Below, piece by piece: positions 1-12,470 of a stretch of DNA of 64,000 bases. The stretch lies in the NCBI GenBank assembly GCA_965153355.1, contig OZ231127.1:30256001-30320000 (forward strand), read 5' to 3'. The DNA comes from Flaccisagitta enflata (Eukaryota > Chaetognatha > Sagittoidea > Aphragmophora). The position numbers were made by a program, and so were the translations under genes. Positions within the stretch are counted from its first letter, which is position 1. Each line of letters opens with the position of its first letter. The notes under the pieces are model-generated. The model did no database searches, was not told where the DNA came from, and worked only from the letters and a program-made list of their open reading frames with translations.

Positions 1-250
1 ATAATGACGCATGATGGCGATAAAGTGAGCAGAGTTCCTTTGTTTTCAGCGTCGATGGCGTTGAACTGTACTTGACGTGATGTGTATATCCTCGGTGACG
101 ATGACCTTGTTGTGAGCGAATGAAGTAACGTCGCTGTTGACATCGAACGTTTTACTGCATCAAGTTAGAAGAATGGAAACAAAGAGAAAGAAAATGAAAT
201 TGTGAACATGTATGCTCTATTATGAATTATTCTCTCGTCTTTCGCTTTGC

Positions 251-453
251 TTTTTAGTCGCGTGCACGCGACTCTACAACCTGCTCTGTCCGTTGGTCCG
301 TCCGTCGGTCCATCCGTCGGTAACACTTTGCTATTTTGGCGTTTACGTGCGGTTTTGGGGTTACAGCTCCTGCCCAACTGCCTCGCTGATCTATTTCATC
401 ACTGCCGCTGCCCACCTGCATGCGACTTGGGCAGCCAGGTATCCGGCCTTGTT
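251..453 (-). mobile_element. Family A element (hairpin-ended, HINE-like), full copy
   Basis: Read on the minus strand it begins AACAAGGCCGGATACC and continues through a GTGGGCAG block and a GGAC-type tetranucleotide run to a terminal hairpin. On the plus strand the hairpin is the perfect 18-bp palindrome AGTCGCGTGCACGCGACT at 256-273, next to TTTTT. The 5' copy of the stem (AGTCGCATGC) matches the 3' arm with one change. It shows no coding capacity and no target duplication. The Helitron-like assignment rests on structure only. Confidence 0.72.
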
Positions 454-1085
454 CCTTTACAATTCTTTTCGCATTGTACACTTTCTTTGCGTTTTTGATC
501 GTAAATCTCCCCGTGAGTGAGAATCTGCTCATTTGTCTGTCCCATTGCACGTTCTCTGTGAAACATTCTGGACATCAAAGGCATTTTAATAATTTGTTTC
601 CATTTACCATGGAAGGTAGTCTCTCCCCCTTTCTATCCCTTTTATTTACTCCTCTCCCATTAATCATGTTGCATGGTCAGATTGCATGGTCAGTATCAAA
701 CGTCAAATCAAGTAACCCTAAACTTCCATCGGGCTGATCAAATACAGAGGAAAGGTATTCTAACCTACGCAACATGCTTCTCACGAAAGTCCGCAACTGA
801 CGAATAGTTTTGTTGGACCCGTCATGGTTAAAAAAAAAAATTGACCGGTACATCAAAACAATTCTTTTTAATATTTTAAAATCTTCAAGTCTTATGTTTT
901 TTCAGTGAGGAATATGATTGTTAAGTTATGCTTACTATAGTTATTGCAAAGAAAATTATTGCTCTTAATGCAAAGCTTTGCATTTTCTAAAACATGGCCG
1001 CACTAACTTATTTTGCAAATTATTGGTCTAAGAATTTTCCTTAGAAAGGTTTTCGATTTTTGTTCAACTTTTTCACGTAATCTAT
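454..1085. other. Gene-free interval
   Basis: AT-rich sequence with a run of A at 831-840. No repeat, RNA or coding signal that I can support. Confidence 0.4.
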
Positions 1086-1087
1086 TA

Positions 1088-1518
1088 CACTTTTTTTTTT
1101 TATAAGAGACAACTTTTTTGAACTCAGCCTGGGTGTTCTTAAATTTCTTTCTGTTTTCAGCCTGAAATTCTCTTAAAGTGTTTTTAATTTGTTCGATGTT
1201 CATAAATATCTAAATTGTATGAAAATACCTTATTTAGAGCAGTATCTTAAACTTGATAATTGTTATATTCTTTTTAATATAATGCCTGATTTCATAGGCA
1301 AACTAAGAAAAGAAGTTATTTTTAAAGATTAACAACCTATATTTCTGAAAAATTTGAATTGAATTCATTTTTTAGATAAGAAACTTGAATAAAATTGTTT
1401 TCGAAAATGGCCGGAGCTGAATCTCAGCCTGGGTATTTTCTTATTTTGTTCTTAAAATTTCGGCAAATCTCAGGCTCATGTCTCTTATAAACCGGTCTCT
1501 TATAAAAAAAAAAAAGTG
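1088..1518. mobile_element. TA-flanked MITE, about 431 bp (P)
   Basis: Inverted ends read CACTTTTTTTTTTTATAAG (1088) and CTTATAAAAAAAAAAAAGTG (1518), continuing inward to GAGAC/GTCTC. Both ends are flanked by TA (1086-1087, 1519-1520), the target site duplication typical of Tc1/mariner-type insertions. The right end carries a second CTCTTATAAA at about 1483. There is no transposase frame, so it would be non-autonomous. Confidence 0.65.
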
Positions 1519-1919
1519 TATTTTTACTGACCATTTCTTGTCTTTATCAATGAAACAAATCAATGCCTCTACCATACTTTGAAACAACAATTTTATATAA
1601 AAAAACTTTTAATATAGACATGTATGCGTAGCTATCAATAGAGACTGAACCCGAAACTAAGCCTATGCATACTTTTTTCGACTCATGCACCGTCATGTGC
1701 CATATGAACGCACTGCACTGTTAAGTCTTTCTCGCGGGAACACTCGCGCAATTGCATTTTATTCGCGCCGTTGCTTGAGATACATTGTGCTGAACGAGAA
1801 ACGAGATGTTGATTGACTTGGCTTAATGGCCCTCTTTTGTTTTGAGACAGAAGCCATTTCCAACCTTATTGTCGATTGTTACACTCACCGATTCTTTGTA
1901 GCTTACAACGATAGTCAAG

Positions 1920-2275
1920 GCCGTCTGGAAGGTTGACTGGGTGTTTAAATAGTCTGCTAGTAGCTTGTAGAACGTTTGAATAGACGATTGGGCGATAGGT
2001 TCGTTGACTGGGTTGACTGGGACTGGGTTGATGAATGTCTGGGTGTCAAAACACTTAATGTTAAGATGAAAGGTTAAGGCATTGGGTTGGTTGACTGGGC
2101 GTATGGACGGTTGTCTGGTGGTTTTTACGGCTCGCAAGAAGTTATAACGGGCGAAAGGTTTGACTTGTTGTTAAGACGAATTGCGAAGAGTTGATTGTGC
2201 ATCTGGTTGGTCGATTGGGCATTCGATTGGTTGATTTGGCGGCTTTGATTGGTTGATTGGTGGATTGGTTCGTAA
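1920..2275. repeat. Degenerate GGTTGACTGG / GGTTGATTGG minisatellite
   Basis: Units of about 10 bp (GGTTGACTGGG, TTGATTGGT) recur irregularly. Open frames across it on the minus strand give N/Q/P-rich low-complexity peptides and are not taken as genes. Confidence 0.55.
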
Positions 2276-2700
2276 GGCTGCATGGGCGCCCGGGCGCTTG
2301 AGTAAATGAATTATAAACTTGTCAGCTTGACGTAGATCGCGCCGTTTGTGCATTGACTACTAAACAGAGTTCCATTACCATCTCAGCCAGGAAGCCGTAA
2401 TCGTCAAATTGATTGCTTTATCACGGGTGCGACTATAGGCACGTTTAGATACGATTTTCCTTTCTTTATGTTGAAACAACTGCTGATTTCTATTTATGGA
2501 ATCAGATAAACCGCCTTTTGGAATTCGTCTTTTAGTACATTTCATACAGTTTAAAACTGTAAACGACAGCTTTTTAAACGCCTTTGTGACAAAAAAGAGA
2601 ATTTACGGCAATCCGTGACAGAAATGACTTTAAAGACAATAACAGAGAAGTTGATGGTACTGATTGTGAGGCGACGGTGACGGCTACGACATAGACGACG
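2276..2700. other. Gene-free interval
   Basis: Unique-looking sequence. I see no repeat or coding signal. Confidence 0.35.
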
Positions 2701-2716
2701 AAGAAGACGAGAAGAA

Positions 2717-2722
2717 TGATGA

Positions 2723-2762
<40 letters not shown>

Positions 2763-2763
2763 A
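2717..2763. repeat. (GAC)n trinucleotide microsatellite
   Basis: About 13 uninterrupted GAC units after a GAT-rich lead-in. Confidence 0.9.
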
Positions 2764-3171
2764 TTATCGGAAATGACAAGACTAACGATAACATCGATAA
2801 TTCGTGTGGTTCGATGAACGATGAATGGACACGCTCGCGTCTCGTCGTAGGGACGCGATGCATTAAAAGCGGCTTCAGTAAAGAACGAATCCTCGTGATT
2901 GTAGGTTTAGACCGAAAATCGATCAAAGCCGAGTTATACGAACACGACGCTTTGGTCAATAACGTTTGGTCGTATACCGCCATAGTAGTACGTCGTTAAA
3001 TGGAAACAGTCCCAGTTAACAAAAAGGGCGCACGATTGTTTTTAACAATCGGGCGAGTGTGGTAAAGCTACCAATGAAGCGATCGCGTCGCGTCGCGATG
3101 TCGTTATTTATCTTGATAATAACGATTTTTTTTAAACTTTTCTTGTCGATTCGTTTTCGTTTGGAGTGAGA

Positions 3172-3371
<200 letters not shown>

Positions 3372-3399
3372 TTTTCGAATAGACTTGTTGTTGTTGATG

Positions 3400-3790
3400 C
3401 TCTTCTTATTTTTTCCGATTCCTTTCGTCCTTTTATCTGAAAAACGAAGGTTAAGGACGATTGAACCATTATTAATGCGATGAGTGTCAAGGTTAAAACG
3501 GGCACACTGGAAACTGGCTCTTCCATGTTCCCATTCCAACTCTTGCAATTTAAGAATAAATTTCTGATTTTGGTTTTTGGAGGCGGCACGATTATGCATC
3601 TCAAATTAGTAGTTGATTTCGCCTTGAATTATACAGTTAAATCCCGCTCTTAACGGATTTCAAGAAACAACTTTTAACTGTCATTGGCGCAATTGTGTTA
3701 TTGCAAACAAAGGAAATTAAAATTTGAATCTCTTATGAGCGGAACTTTGTTGGAGGGCCCGATAGAGTGGGTATCAACTGTATGTGTTAA
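3400..3790. other. Gene-free interval
   Basis: Unique sequence between a trinucleotide array and a family A copy, with no recognisable feature. Confidence 0.35.
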
Positions 3791-3792
3791 TA

Positions 3793-3939
3793 AACAAGGC
3801 CGGATACACGGCAATCCAGTCGCGGACGGTTGGGCAGGAGCAGTAATGCAAAATCCGCTCGCAATTCAAAAATGTTACCGACGGACCGACAGACCGACCG
3901 ACACGGCAAAGTGTAGAGTCGCGTGTCCGCGACTAAAAA
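3793..3939 (+). mobile_element. Family A element, full short copy
   Basis: Starts AACAAGGCCGGATACACGGC, whose GCCG/CGGC pair can form a tip hairpin. Next comes AGTCGCGGAC, GGGCAGGAGCAGTAATG, a GACC-rich run, and the 3' hairpin AGTCGCG-TGTC-CGCGACT at 3917-3934 followed by AAAAA. The 5' AGTCGCGGAC is the exact inverse of GTCCGCGACT in the 3' hairpin. Confidence 0.8.
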
Positions 3940-3977
3940 CTAAATATATGAGTAGAAGCTTATGCCACAGTGCTATT

Positions 3978-3979
<2 letters not shown>

Positions 3980-4055
<76 letters not shown>

Positions 4056-4078
4056 CCGACCGACAGACAGACAGAGAG
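3980..4078. repeat. (GA)n array plus short GACC/CAGA run
   Basis: About 36 GA units followed by CGACCGACCGACAGACAGACAG. Confidence 0.95.
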
Positions 4079-4536
4079 GCAGTGAGAAAGAGAGAGAGAG
4101 AAAGTTGGAAAACGGCAGACAGTTGGAGACTTTTAGAGTGCAGTTTGTTAAAAGAAATCTGCAAAAGCGGAAAGCGCGTGATTGCGGGAGCGAGAATGCG
4201 GCTCCATGGTCTTTATTCGAAAAGCTATGACCTTTCCAAGTCAAGATGGGCTAAATTATGCGTTCGTGCCGGACTAGTTTGAGGATTTGAGCGGAGGATG
4301 GTTGAGCCCGGGTAAAGAAGGAGGGGGATAGAAAGAATATCGCAGTTAAAGATAGTAGGCATAGCATTCATTTTGGTGTTTGAAATGAATTCGTAAGTTA
4401 TTGTGAACATTATAAGTTTTATCACTATACGTATGAATTTTGAATAGATAAATCATAAATGGAATTTCATTATTTTTGCCTAACACAGTACAGATTGACA
4501 TGTCAGCGAAGGTGTTTCGATCACTCAAAAGTGTAT

Positions 4537-4537
<1 letters not shown>

Positions 4538-4584
<47 letters not shown>
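4538..4584. repeat. (TC)n microsatellite
   Basis: About 23 uninterrupted TC units. Confidence 0.95.
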
Positions 4585-4587
<3 letters not shown>

Positions 4588-4768
4588 CACTCACCAAGTA
4601 AGAATCAGTTGTGAAATCGTTTCGTGAAGGATGAACAATTGGACTTTTGTTTATCGAAACCGATTTTCCAGAGAGACACGCAAACGTAAAAATGACGTAT
4701 TTTCGAGAGAATTCTCAGTGGCGTTCTCAACAGCGAAGTCATCTGCGAATGTGATTGTGTTTGCAACA

Positions 4769-5057
<289 letters not shown>

Positions 5058-5318
5058 AGTGAGTACGTGTATACATGCATTTTGGTGGGCGATTGAGTTT
5101 ATGTTTGATTGTGTTTTCAGGGAGGAAGAAAAAAGAGGTGTTATCAACAGATGGTTCATTTTCTTATCCAGTCTGTGCGGTGGCTGGACTCTATGCCTCT
5201 CCCTCAATCCGCTTAAACCTCCTCTCAGCATCCTCACAGCTTGCAGCCTCACACAGTCCACACTCCTCACACGCACAATCACATCTTCATCATTAGTTAT
5301 TCCAACCGTCGTGAATAA

Positions 5319-5530
5319 CACCTGTTAAAGTATTATTGTCACAGCAATACTTACATTAGAACTATAAAAAACACACTTTTTGTTAACCCAGTAAGATGAA
5401 ATTTTAACTGAAGTGTCTTGATACCTTTAAGCTACTATGGTTAAAATTTCATCTCACTGGGCCAACAAGAAGTATATTTTTCATGGATTTATCTTATTTG
5501 TCGCTGTGACAATAATTGTTGAACAGGTGT
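5319..5530. mobile_element. TA-flanked palindromic MITE, about 212 bp (O)
   Basis: Termini ACACCTGTT and AACAGGTGT are inside TA duplications (5317-5318, 5531-5532). Complementarity extends inward through TATTGTCACAGC / GCTGTGACAATA and through AGATGAAATTTTAAC / GTTAAAATTTCATCT, so nearly the whole element folds back. Tc1/mariner-type target use is inferred from the TA. Confidence 0.7.
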
Positions 5531-6213
5531 TACATCCTCGCGCGTTTGCAAAAACTAAGAAGCGCTTCATAGAGTAAAGTTGGATTACGCGATTACGATT
5601 GAAAGAAAACGCAGAGCAAATGAAACATGAAAAAAAACCCGATGCGAGATAGGAATGATGGACGAATCAAAATGACGGAAAAAGAATTTCAAGATTAAAA
5701 CTTGAAAGGTTGATGAAAAGACACTTATGAAAAGACATGTGCGAAATTAAAAAAAAAAACAAAAAAAAAAAAAAAACGAATTGCGGACATGAGGACGGAT
5801 GGACTGATATGACGGAATTCCGTGGAAAGACGGACGGAAGGGTCAAAAGGCGGGAGACAAAATTACGGACAGATGAATGGGTGAATGTATGGATAGACAA
5901 AAGAACGGACAGACAAAAAGACGGACTTATAGACGGACGAACAGAGCAATGAATGAATAATGGCACTGAAAATACAATTAACAATCTGATATCATCAAAA
6001 AACATTCGAAGCAAGAATTGCGCGAAACTTTTTGAAGGCGAGACATTCTCCATGATTACATGTTCCAGTTAAATGGTTCCATAAATGATATCGTTCAATT
6101 TGATTTCGATTATAACTATATATCGTTTTAACTGTTAATTGGATGAATGGACTCAGTTCAGTCGAAATATTCATAAGTCGTCAAGTTGTTTTTCTAAGAG
6201 TCGTAACATACTG

Positions 6214-6593
6214 CAGGGCAGTGGAGAGGGGGGTCCACCCCCCTCTGAGAAGGGGGGCCCGGGCCCCAGGAGGGCCCTGGGGGCCACTAAGGTAGGAGAA
6301 AAAAAGAAGAAAAAAAAGAAAATAAAGAAAAAGAAAAGAGAAGAAATAAGGCAAAGGTATAAAGAGTTGAGTGATTATGATCCAATTGAGATTGAATCAT
6401 ACTTTGGCCTTGTTGGACTTTAAGTTGAATGAGGGCCTATTTAGATCAAATCAGACATATTTATTGATATAATCTCAAATACCAACCTTTTTCATGATAA
6501 ATTATAATTCATTTTTTAAGAAGCCTATATTTCTGTCAAATCTGACATACAATTTCCAGAGGGGGGGGGCCGCCATTTCTCTCCACGGCCCTG
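6214..6593. mobile_element. hAT-like MITE, about 380 bp (Q)
   Basis: Termini CAGGGCAGTGGAGAG and CTCTCCACGGCCCTG are near-perfect inverted repeats starting CAGGG, as in many hAT elements. The 8-bp flanks ACATACTG and CAATATTG agree at five positions, a possible decayed target duplication. The left part is very GC-rich (GGGGGGCCCGGGCCCC) and the interior is purine-rich. No coding capacity. Confidence 0.55.
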
Positions 6594-6947
6594 CAATATT
6601 GGAACACAGTCAAACTCGGACTGAGAAGGCCGAAATAACACATTCGAAAAGCATCACATAAGCTGATGAAGGAAAAAAGAAAACAAATAAAACAAAACAA
6701 CAACGCGAAAATAGAAGAAAAAAGAAAGTTTCCCTTGTTTTTTTTCTCGTCATGAATTGAAGAGAAGGTCATCGAGGTCGAGATCAGAGTCAAGGATTCT
6801 TCTTCTGTCCTTATCCATCCAATTTGCTTTACTGCATCCATAACAAAAGCAGAAGACGGAGTCACTGCACAACCGCGGTTCACTTATTCACGAGCATCAA
6901 AACTGACAACTGTCTAGCCCCTAAAGGTCTCGTAGGGTCATTAAAGG

Positions 6948-7038
<91 letters not shown>

Positions 7039-7039
7039 G
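6948..7039. repeat. (TTG)n microsatellite
   Basis: About 30 TTG units, uninterrupted. Confidence 0.95.
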
Positions 7040-7190
7040 CCGTAGTATATACAGTCTTTTGGGTTATTTCTGTTTTTGATATTGTTTATGTTGTCGTTCT
7101 TGTCGTTGCTGTTTTTATTTTTGTTATGTGATTTAGTATTAAACAAGACTCAAGGACATTAGCGTACATTTCTTACTCTTAGCCTCGCCC

Positions 7191-7197
7191 ATCATCG

Positions 7198-7270
<73 letters not shown>

Positions 7271-7287
7271 AATCGTCATCGTCATCG

Positions 7288-7340
<53 letters not shown>

Positions 7341-7341
7341 T
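7191..7341. repeat. (ATC)n microsatellite
   Basis: About 50 ATC units with a short GTC/ATC-mixed patch around 7270-7290. Confidence 0.95.
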
Positions 7342-7516
7342 CAGCATCGTTAATGCAACCATTCATTTGGGTTTTGCCATATCGCGGCCAGTTGTTTATC
7401 TATACACCGCTTGATTAGAACTATCAGGTATTGGAATTTTGTCTCCCTTGTGCGGTTTTCTCTGTTTATCTTGTCAGTTCTCACCACACTGATACTTGGT
7501 GGAAATTAAACAGAGG

Positions 7517-7618
<102 letters not shown>

Positions 7619-8176
7619 ACTGCCCGTGCCCAACCGCAAACGATAGGGGAAGCCGTGCACTCGGCGTCTTTTCTACGGGTCCGATTATTGTGTGGTTCTT
7701 CTCAAGCGCTATTCCAGGCTTCCCAGCGTACCCAACGTGAACATTTTAATAGCATCGGCCGTCCAGGTGGGCGTATAATTCATTTTTGCCGAGTAGCATA
7801 TATTTCCCCCCTAAGATCTGCCGAATAAATATAAAATCTCAATATCACCCTCTCCCATAAAGTCTAATTCTAAAAACTGTTCTTTCCATCTTTACCAAAC
7901 CAGGGCGACAATAGTCATCTCTTTACTACTGCCAGCGCTTGCTTGAGTCTTCAACATGTCCAACAATAGAAAAGACCGATACTAGTATTCCGCCTCTGGT
8001 GCTAACTCGGGCTTTTCGAAATTCGCTAGTCAGCCCCTAAAAAATCGCTAGAATTAGCTAGATTTTTTTCCAAATTAGCTAGAAATTCGCTAGATTTTCC
8101 TTTGCTTACCTGATAATCATTAATACAGAAAACGACCCATATAACAAGAGTAAAATGCTTTTGAACAAGTAAACTG

Positions 8177-8795
8177 CTACTGGTGCCCACAGAGTGGAAA
8201 AAAGTTCAAGGTCAATGACCAGTGCCGCCACCTGGTTTTTTATGTTCTACTCAATGTGGGGAAATGTTTTCTCGCCAAATTCAAATCATCGTTGGGGCGC
8301 TTTTTGAAAAAAATGAAAAATTCAAGATTTTTAGCATAATTTAGAATAAAAAATTTTGTATGTTGGTCCAACTTATTTTTTGATAGAATATTGTTATTCC
8401 TGATAAAATTCCCAATAATTTGATAGGTCACACTATAGGGTTTTATAAAGAAATAAAAATTTCATTTTTTATGCCACCGTTACAGAAATCATAATGGTGG
8501 CTTAGAATATGAAAATTGTATTTCTTTTTAAAACCCTATAGTGCGACCTATCAAACAAAAGGGAATTTTATCAAGATAAACAATATGCTGTCAAAAAATG
8601 AGTCAGACCAATCTGCATAATTTCTCATGCCAAAATCAAACTAAAAATCTTGAATTTTTCATTTTTTTCAAAAAGCGCCCCAAGGATGATTTGATTTTGG
8701 TTAGAATACACTTCCCCACATTGAGAAGAGCCTAAAAAACCAGGTGGGGATAATGGTCACTCAACTTGAACTTTTTTCCACCCTGTGGGCAGTAG
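8177..8795. mobile_element. Palindromic (foldback) element, about 620 bp (F1)
   Basis: The left arm (CCCACAGAGTGGAAAAAAGT) and the right arm (ACTTTTTTCCACCCTGTGGG) are inverted, and pairing continues to the centre. Motifs on the way in include AAAAAGCGCCCC, TCAAGATTTTTAG, GATAGGTCACACT, and a CACCGTTAC/ATGGTGGC centre. The central core is shared with the element at 48646-49267. No coding frame. Confidence 0.7.
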
Positions 8796-8837
8796 TGTAC
8801 TGGATAGGCTTCAATACATTCATTTGAATTATCTTTT

Positions 8838-8950
8838 ATCCGGATACACGGCTACCTTAGTCGCCTGCGGGTGGGCAAGGGCGGCGAGAAAATGCTAAGC
8901 GTGACCTAAGCGTGACCGACCAACAGACAGACGGCCAGAGCGGGTTGCCC
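8838..8950 (+). mobile_element. Family A element, 3'-truncated
   Basis: CCGGATACACGGCTACC, AGTCGCCTGCGGGTGGGCA and a short GACC/CAGA run are present. The 3' hairpin is missing, and sequence passes into a T/C-rich tract. Confidence 0.65.
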
Positions 8951-8954
8951 TAAA

Positions 8955-9089
8955 CTTTTCCTTTTTTTTCTTTTTTTTTTCTTTTCTTTCTTTTTCTTTT
9001 TTTATTCTTTCTTTTTTTTTCTTTCTTTTTTTTTTTCTTTTTTCTTTTTTCATTTTTTCCCCTTTTCCCCTTTCTTTCCGCTTCATTTC
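8955..9089. repeat. Polypyrimidine tract
   Basis: About 130 bp of T and C with almost no purines, abutting a truncated family A copy. Confidence 0.85.
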
Positions 9090-9910
9090 TATGACAATTG
9101 AGGGGGCCCCCTGAGGCCCGGCCCCCTATAATTTGTATAGGGTGTAAAGGCCTCTAGAGGCCCCTGAGTAGAGAGCATGATACTATCTTCAAAAAAAAAA
9201 ATCTTTCAGCACATTTTGAACAATTACTCTTAAACGATTCATCCAATTTCAAAAAAATTGGTGACCAAATTAAAGCCCTTCAAATTTCCAAGCCAGTCGT
9301 GCAAACTGCATCCCTCTATCTTGATTGGTTTAGAAGTTATCTCACTTAAAGTAAAAAGACTTCCTCTTGCAGGATTCTTGATTTGACTTCTTTTATGGCA
9401 ATCCTTTCTTTTCAAACAATCATAACTCATTTGTTTTTTGATGAATCGGTGACCAAAATGTAGAGTTTTTCAATGGGCATCTTTTCCTTTTTTACACCAA
9501 CAAAATTAGTCCAGCCGTTTAAAAGTTACGGTCAATCAAAGATTGAAAAGGGAAAAAATATGTGATTGCGCAAAATGCATGGAATAATATCACTCCAAGA
9601 GTGCCTCGAGAGGCCCTAAAAATCACTTCCCCGGCAAATGGCGGCCAAAATTAGGTCAAGATAAGCCCACATTAAGAATAGATTACGTGGCAAATAAATG
9701 ATATAGGTTTTTTAGTTGATGAATAGAATAGATTCGGAGGTTGAAAGATTTTATTTTGGAAGATAATAGTTGGGAGAAGAAAAACAATGGGTCGCGAGTT
9801 GCCCAGTGGGATAAGTGAATGCTGATTCCTAATTCCCATCGGGAATCAGCAATTTTTCCATACAAAATAAGAGAAAGCCTAAAATTGGATAAATCTATGG
9901 CAAAAATGGA
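9090..9910. other. Gene-free interval
   Basis: Contains GC-rich inverted patches (GGGGGCCCCCTGAGGCCCGG near 9100, CCTCTAGAGGCCCC near 9150, GCCTCGAGAGGCCC near 9603). It may be another decayed foldback element, but I could not define its ends. Confidence 0.3.
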
Positions 9911-10395
9911 GAGAATTAGCTGAAATTTGCAAAAATTCGCTGAAATTCGCTAGAATTAGCTAGATTAGCAAGGGGTTTTGAAAAAAATCGCTAGATAATT
10001 CGCTAGGAGCTAGATGAGAAATTCTTGTCACTAGGAGATCTCAAAATTCGCCAGAAATGGCGATGAAATCGCCAAATTAGCGGCAGAGTATTCCGCATCC
10101 TTAGCGTTCCAAAAGGAAAAAAAGATACTTTGAAAATGAACGTTGTTGGTAATATGCTTTAGGTTTATCCAAACTGATGTTAATGGAATTATAGACGAAT
10201 AACAAATCATATTAGATAGCTTTGAATACATAAACATCTATCAAAAGAATATTTGAACTTTTGCTACGGTTTCTTGTTGGTTTCAGAGACAAGAAGAATT
10301 AGTGGGACTACAATATGCAAATTAGTTTTTTGTCACTACCAAGTCGATAATTTTAAGTAGATAGTACATAACCAATTCAAACACAGTTGCTTCCT

Positions 10396-10748
10396 TTTTA
10401 GATGCGTCCGTCAGGAACGCATCTCTATAAGAGGGTCTGTCTGTCCGTCGGTCCGTCCATCCGTCGGTCCGTCCGTCCGTCCGTCCGTCCGTCCGTCCGT
10501 CCGTCCCTCGGTCCGTCCGTCCGTCCGTCCGTCCGTCCGTCCATTGGTTCGTTACGCCTGTGCAAAAACCGCGATTCTCGGCTGTTTTTGGCCACAGTGA
10601 GATCCTACACTGAAACAAATGACCAATCGTCATGTTTTGCGAGTCTTTTCACCTGTCTGTTAGTCCATCTTACTCTCCATACATATGTCACATGATCATT
10701 ACACGCTGAGACACAGCCCGGACGCATCGTTGCCCGGTCGGGCTTGTT
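10396..10748 (-). mobile_element. Family A element, GATGCGTC subfamily, full copy
   Basis: On the plus strand the 3' end is TTTTTAGATGCGT...ACGCATCTCTATAAGAGG, with hairpin arms at 10400-10407 and 10417-10424. A GTCC run of about 110 bp follows. The 5' tip (GGACGCATCGTTGCCC, GGTCGGGCTTGTT) lies at 10722-10748. The tip GCCC/GGGC forms its own short hairpin. GATGCGTCC at one end is the exact inverse of GGACGCATC at the other. Confidence 0.78.
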
Positions 10749-10868
10749 TTCTTTCTTCTTTTTCTTTCCCTGCTTCCAAAAGATGCTGAGACCTCCCTTA
10801 ATCTGCCGAGTAGCGGCGCTACTCGCTACTCCGTAATCTGCGCGCCAGCGGCCATCACTTCATCGGTA

Positions 10869-11535
10869 ATGCCCGTTTTCAAAAGTAGACATTTTGACGT
10901 CGGGGGTAACAACATTGCGATTGTGGTCGAAACAAATGGCGGATATATTGGCAATGGCAAGCCGCTTGATTCCCCAGACACATTAGACATCGTGAAAGTA
11001 CTGCCGACACCCATAGCCACCAATAGTGGTAGTTCAAGCGCTGCCTCTACCACACCTTCACCTGTGCAGTGCTTCACATGGCAAAAGTTGGGATGTTCTT
11101 TACACCCCACTCACTAAATGTAGAGTAGTTAATTTTTAGTTGAGCAGCTAATTTTGAAAAAAAAAATTTTTCCCCTTTTTCCGGCAAATTTTAGTAATAC
11201 CTAATTTGCATGATACAATGGGGTAAATCATACTGATATATTTTGAAATGGTTAGTACTATAACTAAGTTTTTGTCTTAATGAAATTATTTATCTGCGTC
11301 ACAGTTACCAAAAAGTTAGAGTTTTGAAATTAAGTTTTTTCTTACAAATACTATGATTTTCTATAATAAGTGATTGTTTTTTTAAAAACATAACTAAGAA
11401 AACAATTGTAAATTTTTGATTTTTACAGGTTACTTCATATAAAGAAAAAAAAATTTGAAAAAAAGAAGTTATTGTCACAATTACATTCCTTTACAGGGTA
11501 GACAGATACTCCCAACTTTTGCCCTGTGAAGCACT
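10869..11535. other. Opposed pair of similar protein-like segments (possible relic exons or foldback arms)
   Basis: A plus-strand frame ending near 11117 reads ...TPSPVQCFTWQKLGCSLHP. A minus-strand frame around 11470-11632 reads ...QPSAVECFTGQKLGVSVYP. At DNA level AGTGCTTCACATGGC (11068) and its inverse (to 11535) are shared, with CAAAAGTTGGG. Similarity is clearer in protein than in the flanks, which hints at coding ancestry, but a foldback element with no coding role explains it equally well. The product is unknown. Confidence 0.25.
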
Positions 11536-11877
11536 CAACTGCACTTGGTTGTGTTGGCACAAGCAGCGCCGCCAACGGTTGTGTCACTGGCACTGCCGCT
11601 TCCACGACTAGCTGATGATGATGAGGGTGCAATCACTACCACAACCGCTATTAGTGGTGGTACAAGCACGGCCACAACCACTGCTGGTGGCGGCGCATGC
11701 GCTGTCGTGACGCGTCGGCTGCCAAGGCGGCTACGGCTCCTACCCAACCGAGAAAGACCGCGTCCTAGGAACCAAAGTGTCCCCATAAAAGAGAGTAAAG
11801 AAGAGACAGTCACGGAGAAATTTATCACGACTCGAGAGGCAAGTTTACGAGTTGGACTGATGGACTGCGCTGATGAC

Positions 11878-11932
11878 CTTCTTCATCACTGCCCCTGCCC
11901 ACTTGGGTAGCTGTGTATTCTGCCATCTTTCC
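11878..11932 (-). mobile_element. Family A fragment (5' part)
   Basis: CACTGCCCCTGCCCACTTGGGTAGC matches the inverse of the family A GTGGGCAGGGGCAGTAATG block. A short GTGTATTCTGCC may be the decayed tip. Confidence 0.4.
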
Positions 11933-12207
11933 GTTAGGACCCTCGTAACAAGAGCGCCCATTTCTCAAATAAATCATTTTGTCCGTGTACTCTGAAGAAA
12001 AAGAAGACTTCTTTTGAACAAGAAAACATGGCCTCTGGCCTCTGCAATGATTGGCTGCTACATCGAGAAAAAAAGAAGATGAAAAAAAAAGGCTCAAGAA
12101 AAGGAAGAACAGAAGATGAGACGGGAAGAGATAAGAAGAATGTAATAAGCCAGCGCGAAGGAGAAGCTTGCAAGATTTTGTGATAATGTTGCAAATATTG
12201 CATTGTG

Positions 12208-12319
12208 TGATGGTGGTGGTGGTGGTGGTGATGATGATGATGTTTGATGATGATGAAGGTAATGATGCTGATGATGATGCTAATGAAAGAAATGATAATG
12301 ATAATGATAATGATGATAC

Positions 12320-12376
<57 letters not shown>

Positions 12377-12470
12377 CGATGATGATGAATATGATTACGG
12401 TATTGTTGAAGTTAATGGTGATGACGATGATGATGATGATGATGATGCGGATGATGGTGATGATGATTGT
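12208..12470. repeat. (GAT)n-rich array with GGT and AATGAT variants
   Basis: About 260 bp dominated by GAT, with GTGGTG at the left and interrupted stretches near 12390-12420. The D-rich frame is repeat-derived. Confidence 0.9.

Larger units (their letters stand above)
7984..10096. repeat. Mosaic interval bounded by AGTATTCCGC and AATTCGCTAG-rich ends
   Basis: AGTATTCCGC occurs at both ends (about 7984 and 10086). Just inside each end lie degenerate copies of AATTCGCTAG / GAATTAGCTAG (8020-8095 and 9910-10080). This could be one composite insertion of about 2.1 kb containing later insertions, or two independent minisatellite patches. I cannot separate these. Confidence 0.3.
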
